Positions 1 through 7,052 of a stretch of DNA of 53,963 nucleotides are shown in pieces. The number at the start of each line of letters is the position of its first letter. Within the stretch, counting starts at the first letter, position 1. A program made the translations under genes and the position numbers. This stretch comes from Chitinophagaceae bacterium (GTDB taxonomy: Bacteria; Bacteroidota; Bacteroidia; Chitinophagales; Chitinophagaceae). The notes under the pieces are model-generated. The model was not told the DNA's origin. It ran no database searches and was given only the letters and a program-made list of their open reading frames with translations. The DNA is taken from positions 1 to 53,963 of the forward strand of contig JADLCD010000086.1 of assembly GCA_020847395.1 (NCBI GenBank), given 5' to 3'.

Positions 1-83
1 AAGAACTATATAAAAGACGATTCTGTATACACACTTTCTCCCGATCCAATCGGGACTCCTTCAACCACTCGGACACGTCTCCG
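1..83 (-). pseudogene. tRNA-Ser-like unit A, cut by window edge
   Basis: Last unit of the array in the direction of reading, truncated by the end of the window. It has GGAGACGTGTCCGAGTGG, the palindrome TCCCGATTGGATCGGGA (plus-strand 39-55), and GAAAGTGTGTATAC. More copies or an intact tRNA gene may lie beyond the edge. Confidence 0.6.
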
Positions 84-87
84 TAAA

Positions 88-171
88 AAAGAACTATATA
101 AAAGACGATTCCGTATACACACTTTCTCCCGCTCGAATCGGGACTCCTTCAACCACTCGGACACGTCTCCG
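88..171 (-). pseudogene. tRNA-Ser-like unit B
   Basis: Same layout as its neighbours: intact GGAGACG, normal D-arm words, a palindrome at 127-143 whose minus-strand form is TCCCGATTCGAGCGGGA, then GAAAGTGTGTATACGG and an AT-rich tail. The palindrome differs from that of units A and C in the loop and carries one mismatch in the stem. The units have therefore diverged rather than being a recent exact copy. The T-arm is missing. Confidence 0.65.
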
Positions 172-175
172 TAAA

Positions 176-268
176 AAGAACTATATAAAAAACGATTCCC
201 GTACACACACTTTCTCCCGATCCAATCGGGACTCCTTCAATCCCGCTATTGCGGGGAACACGTCTCCG
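176..268 (-). pseudogene. tRNA-Ser-like unit C, two arms replaced by palindromes
   Basis: This is the promoter-proximal unit. The acceptor 5' strand GGAGACG is intact. The 8-nt D-arm core CCGAGTGG seen in the other two units is replaced exactly by the 17-nt palindrome TCCCCGCAATAGCGGGA (plus-strand positions 241-257). A second 17-nt palindrome occupies the anticodon position (215-231). There is no T-arm and no encoded CCA. It cannot fold as a normal tRNA. Confidence 0.65.
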
Positions 269-279
269 TAAAAAGACTG

Positions 280-287
280 CAAAAGTA
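280..287 (-). promoter_or_regulatory. Candidate -7 box (TACTTTTG) upstream of the tRNA-like array
   Basis: The minus strand reads TACTTTTG here, matching the Bacteroidota -7 consensus TAnnTTTG. The box ends 11 nt before the first tRNA-like base, about where a tRNA precursor would begin. No clean -33 TTTG is seen upstream, only T-rich sequence. If real, the array is transcribed in the tRNA direction. Confidence 0.45.
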
Positions 288-316
288 ATATTTATGATGA
301 AAAAAGAAAGAAGTAT

Positions 317-1354
317 TTATTTTTCCGTCAACTCCCCTTTCAACGAAATTTCCAGCAATCTTTTTACTTCGGCTACGGGCAATGATTGACCCAGCAGCCA
401 CATGAGCTTGGTAATGGTAGCTTCAAAGGTCATGTCACCGCCGCTGGTTACGCCTATCTCTTTTAAATAAGCGCTGGTTTCGTACCTGCCAAGCTCTACC
501 GAGCCGCCATCGCATTGGGTACGGTCAACTATAATGATGTTTTCTTTGATTTTCTTTTCCAGCAACTGAATAAACCAGGGTGCTGTAATGGTATTGCCAT
601 TGCCGAAGGTTTCCATAACTACCGCTTTCAAACCCGGCGTATTCAGAATGGATTCCACCGCATATTGCGTGATACCGGGAAACATTTTAAGCACAGCTAT
701 ATTTGCGTCTAACTTTGTATTAGTGTAAAATGGTTGTTGCGGATGATCGGTTATATACATTTCTTTATACAATATATCTATGCCCGCTTCTGCCAGCGAA
801 GGATAATTGGGCGAATGAAATGCCTCAAACTTTTCGGTATTGTATTTTTTACTGCGGTTGCCTCTGAAAAGAAAATAATCAAAGTAAATACATACTTCCG
901 GCACTATTGATTTGCCATTTTCTCTTGCGCCGGCAATTTCCATAGTGGTAATAATATTTTCTTTCGCGTCTGTACGAATTTCGCCTATAGGTAACTGTGA
1001 GCCGGTTAATATTACCGGTTTATCAAGGTTCTGCAGCATAAAACTCAGTGCTGATGCGGTGAATGCCATCGTATCTGAACCATGAAGCATAACAAATCCG
1101 GCGTAATCATTATAATTGCGCTCAATAATACCAGCCAGCGCTATCCATATTTCCGGCGACATATTGGAAGAATCAATCGGTGGAGTGAACGCATGCATAT
1201 CAAATTCATAACCCAGCCTGGCAATTTCAGGTATATGATACTTGATTTCCCGGAAACCCATTGGCACCAGCGAGCCGCTGTTGTCGAAAGCCATACCAAT
1301 GGTACCGCCCGTATATATAATTAAAAGCTTTGCCGGAGAAGTGTTACGCGACAT
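317..1354 (-). CDS. ansA: L-asparaginase, type I
   Basis: Hydrolyses L-asparagine to aspartate and ammonia, and is expected to be cytoplasmic. The 345-residue length fits type I enzymes. The first catalytic threonine motif TGGTIG lies at residues 15-20 and the second, HGSDT, at 91-95. Conserved TGSQLP and DAKEN segments follow. There is no signal peptide, which separates it from the periplasmic type II enzyme. Its start overlaps the end of tatD by 11 nt, so the two are probably co-transcribed with tatD first. The downstream side is the tRNA-like array, read in the same direction. Function is confident at family level; substrate preference (Asn versus Gln) cannot be read from the sequence. Confidence 0.93.
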   Translation of the reverse strand: MSRNTSPAKLLIIYTGGTIGMAFDNSGSLVPMGFREIKYHIPEIARLGYEFDMHAFTPPIDSSNMSPEIWIALAGIIERNYNDYAGFVMLHGSDTMAFTASALSFMLQNLDKPVILTGSQLPIGEIRTDAKENIITTMEIAGARENGKSIVPEVCIYFDYFLFRGNRSKKYNTEKFEAFHSPNYPSLAEAGIDILYKEMYITDHPQQPFYTNTKLDANIAVLKMFPGITQYAVESILNTPGLKAVVMETFGNGNTITAPWFIQLLEKKIKENIIIVDRTQCDGGSVELGRYETSAYLKEIGVTSGGDMTFEATITKLMWLLGQSLPVAEVKRLLEISLKGELTEK

Positions 1355-2132
1355 GCTGCTGCTTTTGAAATACTAAATTAGCATTTGCTGTTGTTATTGC
1401 CGCAACCTCTTCAACTGTCATGTTCTTCACTTCTGCCAGGGCTTCTATTATATACTTTAAATATGCACTTTCATTTCTCTTTCCCCTAAAAGGAACCGGC
1501 GTGAGGTAAGGTGAGTCTGTTTCCAATACCAAATGTTCAACGCCTATTTCTTTCAGCGTTTCTTTTAACCCCGATTTTTTATACGTAAGTACGCCGCCAA
1601 TACCAAGATAAAAGCCAAGTTCAATAATTTGTTTTGCTTCGTCAACCGATCCGCCAAAACAATGAAAGATGCCTGTCAGCTTTTCATCTTTATGTTGCTT
1701 CACTACATCAATGCATTGTTTCATAGCTTCTCGTGTATGAATAACTATAGAAAGATTATATTGCTTTGCCCATTCAATCTGCTGCTGAAAGGCTTCGTAT
1801 TGTTGATTGGCAAAAGTTTTATCCCAGTAAAAATCCAAACCAATTTCTCCAATAGCAGCAAACTGTCTTTTTTGTAACCAGCTTTCTACTATGGTTAATT
1901 CTTTTTTATAATCTTCTTTTACTGAACCGGGATGCAGCCCCATCATAGGTATACAAACGCCGGGATAATCAGTTTCCAGTTTCAACATCCTGTCAATAGA
2001 CGCACTATCGATATTGGGCAAATAAAATTGTTTTACGCCTACATCCTGCGCACGGCGTATTACCACTGCTATATCAGCATCAAAATCTTCTGTATATAAA
2101 TGACAGTGTGTATCTATTATGATTGGTGGCAT
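1344..2132 (-). CDS. tatD: TatD-family metal-dependent hydrolase
   Basis: Predicted metal-dependent 3'-5' DNase of the TatD family, 262 residues from the chosen start. Metal-site motifs are visible in order: DTHCHLYTEDF at the N-terminus, GEIGLDFYW, VIHTREA, FHCFGG and ETDSPYL. The frame stays open to 2201, but the extra 23 residues are hydrophobic and are encoded by a low-complexity gap repeat. The ATG giving MPPIIIDTHCH at 2132 is therefore preferred. It lies upstream of, and overlaps, ansA by 11 nt. TatD proteins act in DNA turnover and possibly in RNA and protein quality control. The exact substrate here is unknown. Confidence 0.9.
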   Translation of the reverse strand: MPPIIIDTHCHLYTEDFDADIAVVIRRAQDVGVKQFYLPNIDSASIDRMLKLETDYPGVCIPMMGLHPGSVKEDYKKELTIVESWLQKRQFAAIGEIGLDFYWDKTFANQQYEAFQQQIEWAKQYNLSIVIHTREAMKQCIDVVKQHKDEKLTGIFHCFGGSVDEAKQIIELGFYLGIGGVLTYKKSGLKETLKEIGVEHLVLETDSPYLTPVPFRGKRNESAYLKYIIEALAEVKNMTVEEVAAITTANANLVFQKQQHVA

Positions 2133-2220
2133 AGTGAACAGGCAATAGTGAATAAATAGCAGTAGTAGGTTATAGTGAATAGTAAGCAGTGAATGATTCA
2201 TTGCCTATTCATCTATTCAT
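2133..2220. repeat. Low-complexity gap repeat (GTGAATAG words)
   Basis: The gap between bshA and tatD consists largely of variations on GTGAATAG and CTATTCAT, including ATAGTGAAC, ATAGTGAATAA and ATAGTGAATAG. A short dyad is centred on AATGATTCATT. It resembles the degenerate word-repeats in several other gaps of this window. Some of it could be read as an N-terminal extension of tatD, but that is not credible as protein. Confidence 0.5.
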
Positions 2221-3378
2221 CTATTTACCATTAACCTTACACCCGTTTCTGCAAAAATTATTATACAGGTTTTCGTAAAGCTTTTCATATTGAGGAACTA
2301 CTCTTGTTATGTCAAACTTTTCAGCTTGCTTTTTTGCGTTTTCTCTAAATTGTTGAAAAGTGCTTTCGTCTTTTAAAATATCGATTGCATATTTTGCCAT
2401 CTGGTCTACATCACCAATATTACCCATATACCCATTTACACCGGGGATTATTATTTCGGGCAACCCTCCCACATTGGTGGCAACTACCGGCGCACCGGCA
2501 GCCATAGCTTCAAGCGCAGATAATCCAAAACTTTCGTACTCCGATGGCAGTAAAAACAAATCAGCTATGGCAAATATTTCTTCCATATCCTGTTGCTTAC
2601 CTACAAACCGTACTTCTTCAAATAAATTAAGCTGTCTTGCTAAATCTTCTATTACCGGTCTTTCCGGTCCATCACCTACCAATAAAAGTTTTGAAGGAAG
2701 AACCTCATTCAGCTTTTTGAAAATTTTTACTACATCTTCTATGCGCTTTATCTTTCTGAAATTTGAAGCATGTAAAACTATTCTTTCGTTATTTGGCGCT
2801 ATAACTTTCCGGAAAGCATCAATAGGTTTACGGGCAAAACGGCGAACATCCACAAAGTTGTGAATCACTTCAATGTCTTTCTCTATATTAAAGGTTTTGT
2901 ATGTTTCCTGTTTAAGATTTTCTGACACAGCGGTTATTGCATCGCTCTGATTGATGGAAAACGCTACAACAGGTGCGTAAGTTTTATCCCTGCCTACCAG
3001 TGTAATATCTGTACCGTGTAATGTTGTTATAGTAGGAACATATTTGTTTTCCTTTTCAAGAATTTTCTTTGCCATATAGGCTGAAGACGCATGTGGAATA
3101 GCATAATGCACGTGCAACAAATCAATATTATTATTCTTCACCACATCAACCATCGTACTCGATAGTGCAGATTCATATGGCGGGTAATCAAACAACGGGT
3201 ATGTTGGCACCCTCACTTCATGATAAAGAATATTGGCGCGGAACCCCGTTAGCCGTACAGGTTGCTGGTACGTAATAAAGTGAACGGTATGTTCTTTATC
3301 TGCCAAAGCCTTTCCTAACTCTGTTGCCAGCACGCCACTTCCTCCAAACGTTGGGTAACAAACAATGCCTATATTCAT
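2221..3378 (-). CDS. bshA: N-acetyl-alpha-D-glucosaminyl L-malate synthase
   Basis: First step of bacillithiol synthesis: transfers GlcNAc from UDP-GlcNAc to L-malate. It is a 385-residue GT-B retaining glycosyltransferase of family GT4. The N-terminus MNIGIVCYPTFGGSGVLATE carries the glycine-rich motif typical of BshA. The C-terminal domain has the E-x7-E nucleotide-sugar motif (PSEYESFGLSALEA). The central LHGTDITLVG is characteristic of BshA rather than of general GT4 enzymes. It is a single gene with its own candidate promoter box at 3402-3409. BshB and BshC are not in the window. Bacillithiol replaces glutathione in many Bacteroidota. Confidence 0.93.
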   Translation of the reverse strand: MNIGIVCYPTFGGSGVLATELGKALADKEHTVHFITYQQPVRLTGFRANILYHEVRVPTYPLFDYPPYESALSSTMVDVVKNNNIDLLHVHYAIPHASSAYMAKKILEKENKYVPTITTLHGTDITLVGRDKTYAPVVAFSINQSDAITAVSENLKQETYKTFNIEKDIEVIHNFVDVRRFARKPIDAFRKVIAPNNERIVLHASNFRKIKRIEDVVKIFKKLNEVLPSKLLLVGDGPERPVIEDLARQLNLFEEVRFVGKQQDMEEIFAIADLFLLPSEYESFGLSALEAMAAGAPVVATNVGGLPEIIIPGVNGYMGNIGDVDQMAKYAIDILKDESTFQQFRENAKKQAEKFDITRVVPQYEKLYENLYNNFCRNGCKVNGK

Positions 3379-3401
3379 ACAATGATTTATTTAAAGATGG
3401 G

Positions 3402-3409
3402 CAAAGATA
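3402..3409 (-). promoter_or_regulatory. Candidate promoter -7 box (TATCTTTG) for bshA
   Basis: The minus strand reads TATCTTTG, matching TAnnTTTG. A TTG on the same strand lies 18 nt upstream (plus-strand CAA at 3428-3430), close to the usual -33 position. The box is 23 bp before the bshA start codon. Confidence 0.45.
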
Positions 3410-3512
3410 AATATTAATACCCTGGTGCAACCAGTATACTGTATTAACCTTCTACTAATAGTTTTTAGCTGATTGCGCAACATTCATTAACTTGAATCCT
3501 CAAATAGAACTT

Positions 3513-3905
3513 ATGAGAAAATTCTTCCGGATATTTTTAGTAGTGCTTATCCTTTTCCTGGCAGGGTTTGTTTACATCCGCTATTATTTCCCCCTGGGCT
3601 ATGGCGTTAAATCCGGTGAGTTGAATTACTGTGTAAAAAAAGGATATATATTTAAAACATATGAGGGTAAATTAATCCAATCTGGTATAAGGTCACTTGC
3701 GCCCAATACTATTCAATCTTACGACTTTGAGTTTTCTGTTTCAAATGAAAAAGTGGCAGAAACCCTGATGGCTAATTCGGGAAAAATGTTTGATCTGCAT
3801 TACACAGAATATAATGGCTCACTACCCTGGCGCGGATTCAGCAAATATGTGGTAGATAGCATTGTGGCAATGAAAGATCCCGGGAACGGGAATATTGTGA
3901 GGTGA
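3513..3905 (+). CDS. Small membrane-anchored conserved hypothetical protein
   Basis: About 130 residues from the first ATG; the frame opens earlier only at a TTG (3492). A basic N-terminus (MRKFFR) is followed by one hydrophobic segment of about 20 residues, which should anchor the protein with its C-terminal domain outside the cytoplasm. The remainder contains YGVKSGELNYCVKKGYIFKTYEGKLIQ-type sequence and an SFxF-like beta-rich region. From memory, similar small Bacteroidota proteins are often labelled 6-phosphogluconate dehydrogenase. This one has no Rossmann fold motif and is far too short, so that label should not be used. Function unknown. It converges with the rsmI-like gene across a repeat-filled gap. 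Confidence 0.75.
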   Translation: MRKFFRIFLVVLILFLAGFVYIRYYFPLGYGVKSGELNYCVKKGYIFKTYEGKLIQSGIRSLAPNTIQSYDFEFSVSNEKVAETLMANSGKMFDLHYTEYNGSLPWRGFSKYVVDSIVAMKDPGNGNIVR

Positions 3906-4044
3906 GCTTTGGGCAGTCAGCTATCAGCCGCAGCTATCAGCTTTGGGTAGCCAGCTTTCAGCCATCAGGTACTTCAAGTTTGTTCTCTCACGTTTCGCGT
4001 TTGACTTCTCACGTTTCACCTCTCACCATTCACCATTGCCCGCT
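3906..4044. repeat. Degenerate word-repeat gap (AGCTATCAGC / CACGTTTC words)
   Basis: The gap between two convergent genes is built of two word families. One is repeated GCTATCAGC and GCTTTCAGCC (about 3911-3960). The other is CTCACGTTTCGCGTTT, CTCACGTTTCAC and CACCATTGCCC (about 3985-4040). The same words recur at about 15196-15240, inside ispG at 17812-17925 and at about 27605-27645. No gene or clear terminator with a T-run is seen. Confidence 0.6.
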
Positions 4045-4752
4045 CTACCCGGCGCTTAACAAAAAAATAGCCGGCTTTTTATTGATGTCAATTTTCTCTT
4101 TTTTCCATTCAGCTACCGTTAATGTTTTAATGAATTCTGAAGGAGCTGTAATAGATACGGCCATGCATAACCTTGTGGCAGCATTACAGTTTTTTAATAA
4201 AGCCTCCAGCAACTGGTTATTACGGTAAGGCGTTTCTATAAACATTTGTGTGCAACCGGTTTTCTGCGATTCCGCTTCAAGTGCTTTAATTGCTTTTATT
4301 CTTTGCAAATTATCTATAGGAAGATATCCGCTGAAACGGAAATGTTGTCCGTTCATACCACTTGCCATCAACGCGAGTAGAATTGAGCTTGGACCGACCA
4401 ATGGTTTAATAGTAATATTATTTTTATGTGCTTCATCAACTAATAGCTGTCCGGGGTCAGCAATGCAGGGGCAACCGGCTTCGCTGATAATACCAATATT
4501 TTTTCCGGATTTTAATGCGGCGATAAAAATCGCTTTCACATTATCTTCTGCTTTATGTATGGTATGCCATTCGTAATCATCAATCACTATTTCTCTCCAT
4601 ATGCTTTTTAAAAAACGCCTTGCGGTTCTCTCGTTTTCTACAAAAAAAACCTGGCAATCTTTTACAGCATTAATAATGTATGCGGGAATAGTTTCAAGCG
4701 CCTGCTCTTCTATTACAGATGGTATAAGATATACAACTCCTTTTTTCTGCAT
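4045..4752 (-). CDS. rsmI: RsmI-family SAM-dependent methyltransferase
   Basis: Member of the tetrapyrrole/RsmI methyltransferase family. RsmI 2'-O-methylates C1402 of 16S rRNA. At 235 residues it lacks the C-terminal extension of canonical RsmI of about 280 residues. N-terminal VYLIPSVI and the segment ISEAGCPCIADPG match the SAM-binding core, followed by LVGPSSILLALMASG and FIETPYRNN. Bacteroidota commonly carry a short RsmI-like paralogue beside a longer one, so this may be the paralogue. It starts 1 nt after the EI24-like gene and is probably translationally coupled to it. Family assignment is confident; the exact target nucleotide is not. Confidence 0.85.
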   Translation of the reverse strand: MQKKGVVYLIPSVIEEQALETIPAYIINAVKDCQVFFVENERTARRFLKSIWREIVIDDYEWHTIHKAEDNVKAIFIAALKSGKNIGIISEAGCPCIADPGQLLVDEAHKNNITIKPLVGPSSILLALMASGMNGQHFRFSGYLPIDNLQRIKAIKALEAESQKTGCTQMFIETPYRNNQLLEALLKNCNAATRLCMAVSITAPSEFIKTLTVAEWKKEKIDINKKPAIFLLSAG

Positions 4753-4753
4753 G

Positions 4754-5512
4754 TTATTTATCTTTCTGGTCGTACAAACTAAGTGTTGCCGCTATTACTG
4801 CATAAGCCGGCGCCAGCACCCAGCCTATAATTACAACGGTATGCATAAGGTAAAAAACCAGCCCGTTGCCTATAGCCAACCCTTTGTGCTTACCTATAAA
4901 CTCAATACTTTGGGAGGGAGAAAGCTTTTGCCGCTCACAACTATAATCGAGCATGGAAAACCCATAGTAATAACATTCAACAAATAAGGAAACCATTGGT
5001 GTTACCCAGCCTACAACGGGTATTAGCGAAAGAAGCAAAATAGAAATGGTATACACTGTTTGCCATAATGCATTGCGCAATGCAAGTTTTACTCCCCGCG
5101 CAATATCTTTCATTAATTGTACAAAACTGAAAGGATATTCTTTGCCTTCAATAATGGATTCTGTTTTTTCGCTGAGATAACCGAATACCGGCGAACCTAC
5201 TATCAACCAGATATACTTAAACCAGGAGAAATACATCATCATTAAAATAATCCACAGTATAACACCACTTACCGCGAACAGGAACCTTACAAAACTGCTG
5301 TTCATGCCATCAACCCAGGCTTTCAGGCCTAACTTCATATTTACCACAGCAATAAGATAGTTGGCGCTTTTTCCGAAGAAATACATGCTTACAAAAAAGA
5401 GTATCGCATATATCAATCCCGGAATAATAATCCACTTCCATAATTTATGCCTTCGGATAAACCGATGGGCTTTAACATACGATTGAATAGCTATGATGAT
5501 TTCTTTAAGCAA
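4754..5512 (-). CDS. EI24/CysZ-like multispan membrane protein
   Basis: 252 residues with several hydrophobic segments: about 28-48, 80-105, 150-180 and 215-240. The sequence pattern is that of the EI24 domain family, which includes the sulfate permease CysZ. The N-terminal run RRHKLWKWIIIPGLIY and the central FGYLSEKTE-like segment (here PVFGYLSEKTESII) are typical of this family. It is directly upstream of the rsmI-like gene with a 1-nt gap. No sulfate assimilation genes are nearby, so a role in sulfate uptake is not supported by context. Confidence 0.78.
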   Translation of the reverse strand: MLKEIIIAIQSYVKAHRFIRRHKLWKWIIIPGLIYAILFFVSMYFFGKSANYLIAVVNMKLGLKAWVDGMNSSFVRFLFAVSGVILWIILMMMYFSWFKYIWLIVGSPVFGYLSEKTESIIEGKEYPFSFVQLMKDIARGVKLALRNALWQTVYTISILLLSLIPVVGWVTPMVSLFVECYYYGFSMLDYSCERQKLSPSQSIEFIGKHKGLAIGNGLVFYLMHTVVIIGWVLAPAYAVIAATLSLYDQKDK

Positions 5513-5603
5513 CCGGAAATATTTAAAACGGTTTAATTAACTTGTTAAGATGTACGGACCGACTGTTATTCAAACATAACAAAAAATTTATACTGAACAG
5601 GTT

Positions 5604-6239
5604 ATGGCTTTAAAGAAACTGGATTACGAATTTTACAACCAGGCAAATGTAGTACAGATTGCAAAATCTCTTATCGGTAAAATTCTTGTAACAAAATTTG
5701 ATGGTATTGAAACTTCGGGCAGAATAGTAGAAACAGAAGCATATAATGGCGCAATAGACAGGGCATCGCATGCATGGAATAGCCGCCGCACGGCAAGAAC
5801 GGAAATTATGTTTGGCGATGCGGGCATGGCATATGTATACTTATGTTATGGCATTCATCATTTATTTAATATTGTTACCAATGCAAAAGATACACCGCAT
5901 GCGGTTTTAATAAGAGCGCTTGAACCTATCAACGGAATAGATACCATGCTGAAACGTACGGGCAAAAAGAAACCGGATAGGACGTTAACATCCGGACCGG
6001 GAAATGTTTCAAAAGCATTGGGCATCTTTACAAAACATACCGGCGCTAACCTGCTTGATGATATGATTTTTGTGGCAGATGATGGCTTTAAAGTAAATAA
6101 TAACAATATTGTAGCTACGCCAAGAATTGGTGTTGATTATGCCGGAGAAGATGCATTGCTGCCTTACCGGTTTGTATTGAAGGGGAATATATATGTGAGT
6201 GGCAAAAACACAAACCTCACAGGTTTCAAAAACCTGTGA
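5604..6239 (+). CDS. mpg: DNA-3-methyladenine glycosylase, AAG/MPG type
   Basis: Removes alkylated purines such as 3-methyladenine and hypoxanthine from DNA as the first step of base-excision repair. 211 residues, typical for bacterial MPG. Recognisable motifs are GRIVETEAYNG (catalytic Glu region), SHAWNSRRTARTEIMFG, YVYLCYGIHHLFNIVT and GPGNVSKALGI. It is a monocistronic gene on the plus strand. The last ten or so codons and the TGA stop fall inside a perfect 15-bp inverted repeat (6212-6244). The C-terminal tail NTNLTGFKNL is therefore encoded by the presumed terminator and is probably not part of the fold. Confidence 0.93.
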   Translation: MALKKLDYEFYNQANVVQIAKSLIGKILVTKFDGIETSGRIVETEAYNGAIDRASHAWNSRRTARTEIMFGDAGMAYVYLCYGIHHLFNIVTNAKDTPHAVLIRALEPINGIDTMLKRTGKKKPDRTLTSGPGNVSKALGIFTKHTGANLLDDMIFVADDGFKVNNNNIVATPRIGVDYAGEDALLPYRFVLKGNIYVSGKNTNLTGFKNL

Positions 6240-6244
6240 GGTTT
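6212..6244 (+). terminator. Perfect inverted repeat at the mpg stop, likely terminator
   Basis: The arms AAACCTCACAGGTTT and AAACCTGTGAGGTTT are exact reverse complements of 15 nt separated by CAA, followed by one more T and ACTAC. The mpg stop codon (6237-6239) lies in the right arm. The AACCT/AGGTT stem resembles the hairpin elements at 18911 and 31068. Confidence 0.7.
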
Positions 6245-6294
6245 TACTACGCTATTTATAACAACATTCTAACCTCCTGCTACGCATTATTGTT

Positions 6295-6302
6295 TACTTT
6301 TG
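6295..6302 (+). promoter_or_regulatory. Candidate -7 box (TACTTTTG) for menG
   Basis: TACTTTTG matches TAnnTTTG and ends 6 nt before the chosen ATG of menG at 6309. If used, the transcript would be almost leaderless. No clear -33 element is visible. Confidence 0.4.
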
Positions 6303-6308
6303 CCGCCA

Positions 6309-7052
6309 ATGGCAACATTTAATCATGATAAGGTTGTGCCCTACCAGGAATCCGGAATGACCAAAAAGCAGCAGGTGGCGGATATGTTTAACCGCATTGC
6401 TTTCCGGTACGATTTTATGAACAGGTTTTTGTCGGTAGGTATTGATAAAAGCTGGAGGAGAAAAGCATTGAAAATGCTGGCTAAAGAAAAACCTAAAATT
6501 ATGCTGGATGTAGCCACCGGAACAGGCGATATAGCCATCATGGCATATGAATTGCTTAAACCGGAGAAAATAACAGGCATAGATATTTCAGATAAGATGC
6601 TGGAGATTGGCCGGGAGAAAGTGTTAAAGTTGGGTTTTGAAGGGCAAATTGAGTTACAAAGTGGTGATAGTGAGGCAATAAATTTTTCTGACAATACGTT
6701 TGATGCCGTAACCGTTGCCTTTGGTGTTCGCAATTTTGAGCACCTGGAGCAGGGCTTAAAAGAAATAAACAGGGTATTAAAACCCGGTGGCAAATTAATT
6801 ATACTCGAATTTTCAAAACCTAAAATAGCAGGCATAGCACAACTTTACAATTTGTACATGGAAATGGTAGCACCGCAGGTGGCATCAATGGTATCAAAAA
6901 ATAAAAAAGCATACCAGTACCTTACCGAATCGGTGCAACAGTTTCCCGAGGGAAAAGATTTTGTGAGCATATTAAATAACGTTGGATTCCGAAACACATC
7001 ATGCAAAAAATTAAGCCTGGGTATTTGCAGTATATATTGCGGTATAAAATAG
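6309..7052 (+). CDS. menG: Demethylmenaquinone methyltransferase
   Basis: SAM-dependent C-methyltransferase for the last step of menaquinone synthesis (MenG/UbiE family), about 247 residues. The N-terminal motif VADMFNRIAFRYDFMNRFLS and the SAM-binding LDVATGTGDIA are both characteristic, as is VAFGVRNFE. The ATG at 6309 (MATFNHDKVVPYQES) is preferred; the frame opens only 3 codons earlier, at a TTG. The 3' end overlaps porT by 52 nt. Menaquinone is the usual respiratory quinone in Bacteroidota, so the MenG name is preferred to UbiE. Confidence 0.93.
   Translation: MATFNHDKVVPYQESGMTKKQQVADMFNRIAFRYDFMNRFLSVGIDKSWRRKALKMLAKEKPKIMLDVATGTGDIAIMAYELLKPEKITGIDISDKMLEIGREKVLKLGFEGQIELQSGDSEAINFSDNTFDAVTVAFGVRNFEHLEQGLKEINRVLKPGGKLIILEFSKPKIAGIAQLYNLYMEMVAPQVASMVSKNKKAYQYLTESVQQFPEGKDFVSILNNVGFRNTSCKKLSLGICSIYCGIK

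Larger units (their letters stand above)
1..268 (-). repeat. Tandem array of tRNA-Ser-derived units
   Basis: Three direct repeats with a period of 87-88 bp, running into the left edge of the window. On the minus strand each unit begins with GGAGACGTGT and contains a run typical of a tRNA-Ser 5' half: a D-arm (CCGAGTGGTTGAAGGAG) and then GAAAGTGTGTATACGG, which resembles the 3' anticodon strand and variable arm of tRNA-Ser(GGA). The T-arm sequence (GGTTCRA) is absent. The unit instead runs into an AT-rich spacer with a T-run before the next GGAGACG. A 17-nt palindrome sits where the 5' anticodon strand should be. These look like amplified remnants of a tRNA gene. Whether they make a stable RNA is unknown. 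The family comparison is from memory of tRNA-Ser sequences. Confidence 0.75.

Noticed and set aside
6-206. 66-residue reading frame on the minus strand
   Set aside because: It lies entirely inside the tRNA-like repeats and simply reads through them.
1-268. CRISPR array
   Set aside because: The period is regular, but there are no variable spacers: almost the whole unit is repeated. The words are those of a tRNA-Ser.
2133-2201. N-terminal extension of TatD
   Set aside because: It is encoded by gap repeats and lies before the conserved DTHCH motif; the ATG at 2132 fits better.
3513-3905. 6-phosphogluconate dehydrogenase
   Set aside because: Similar short proteins often carry this name, but there is no nucleotide-binding motif and the length is about a quarter of the enzyme.
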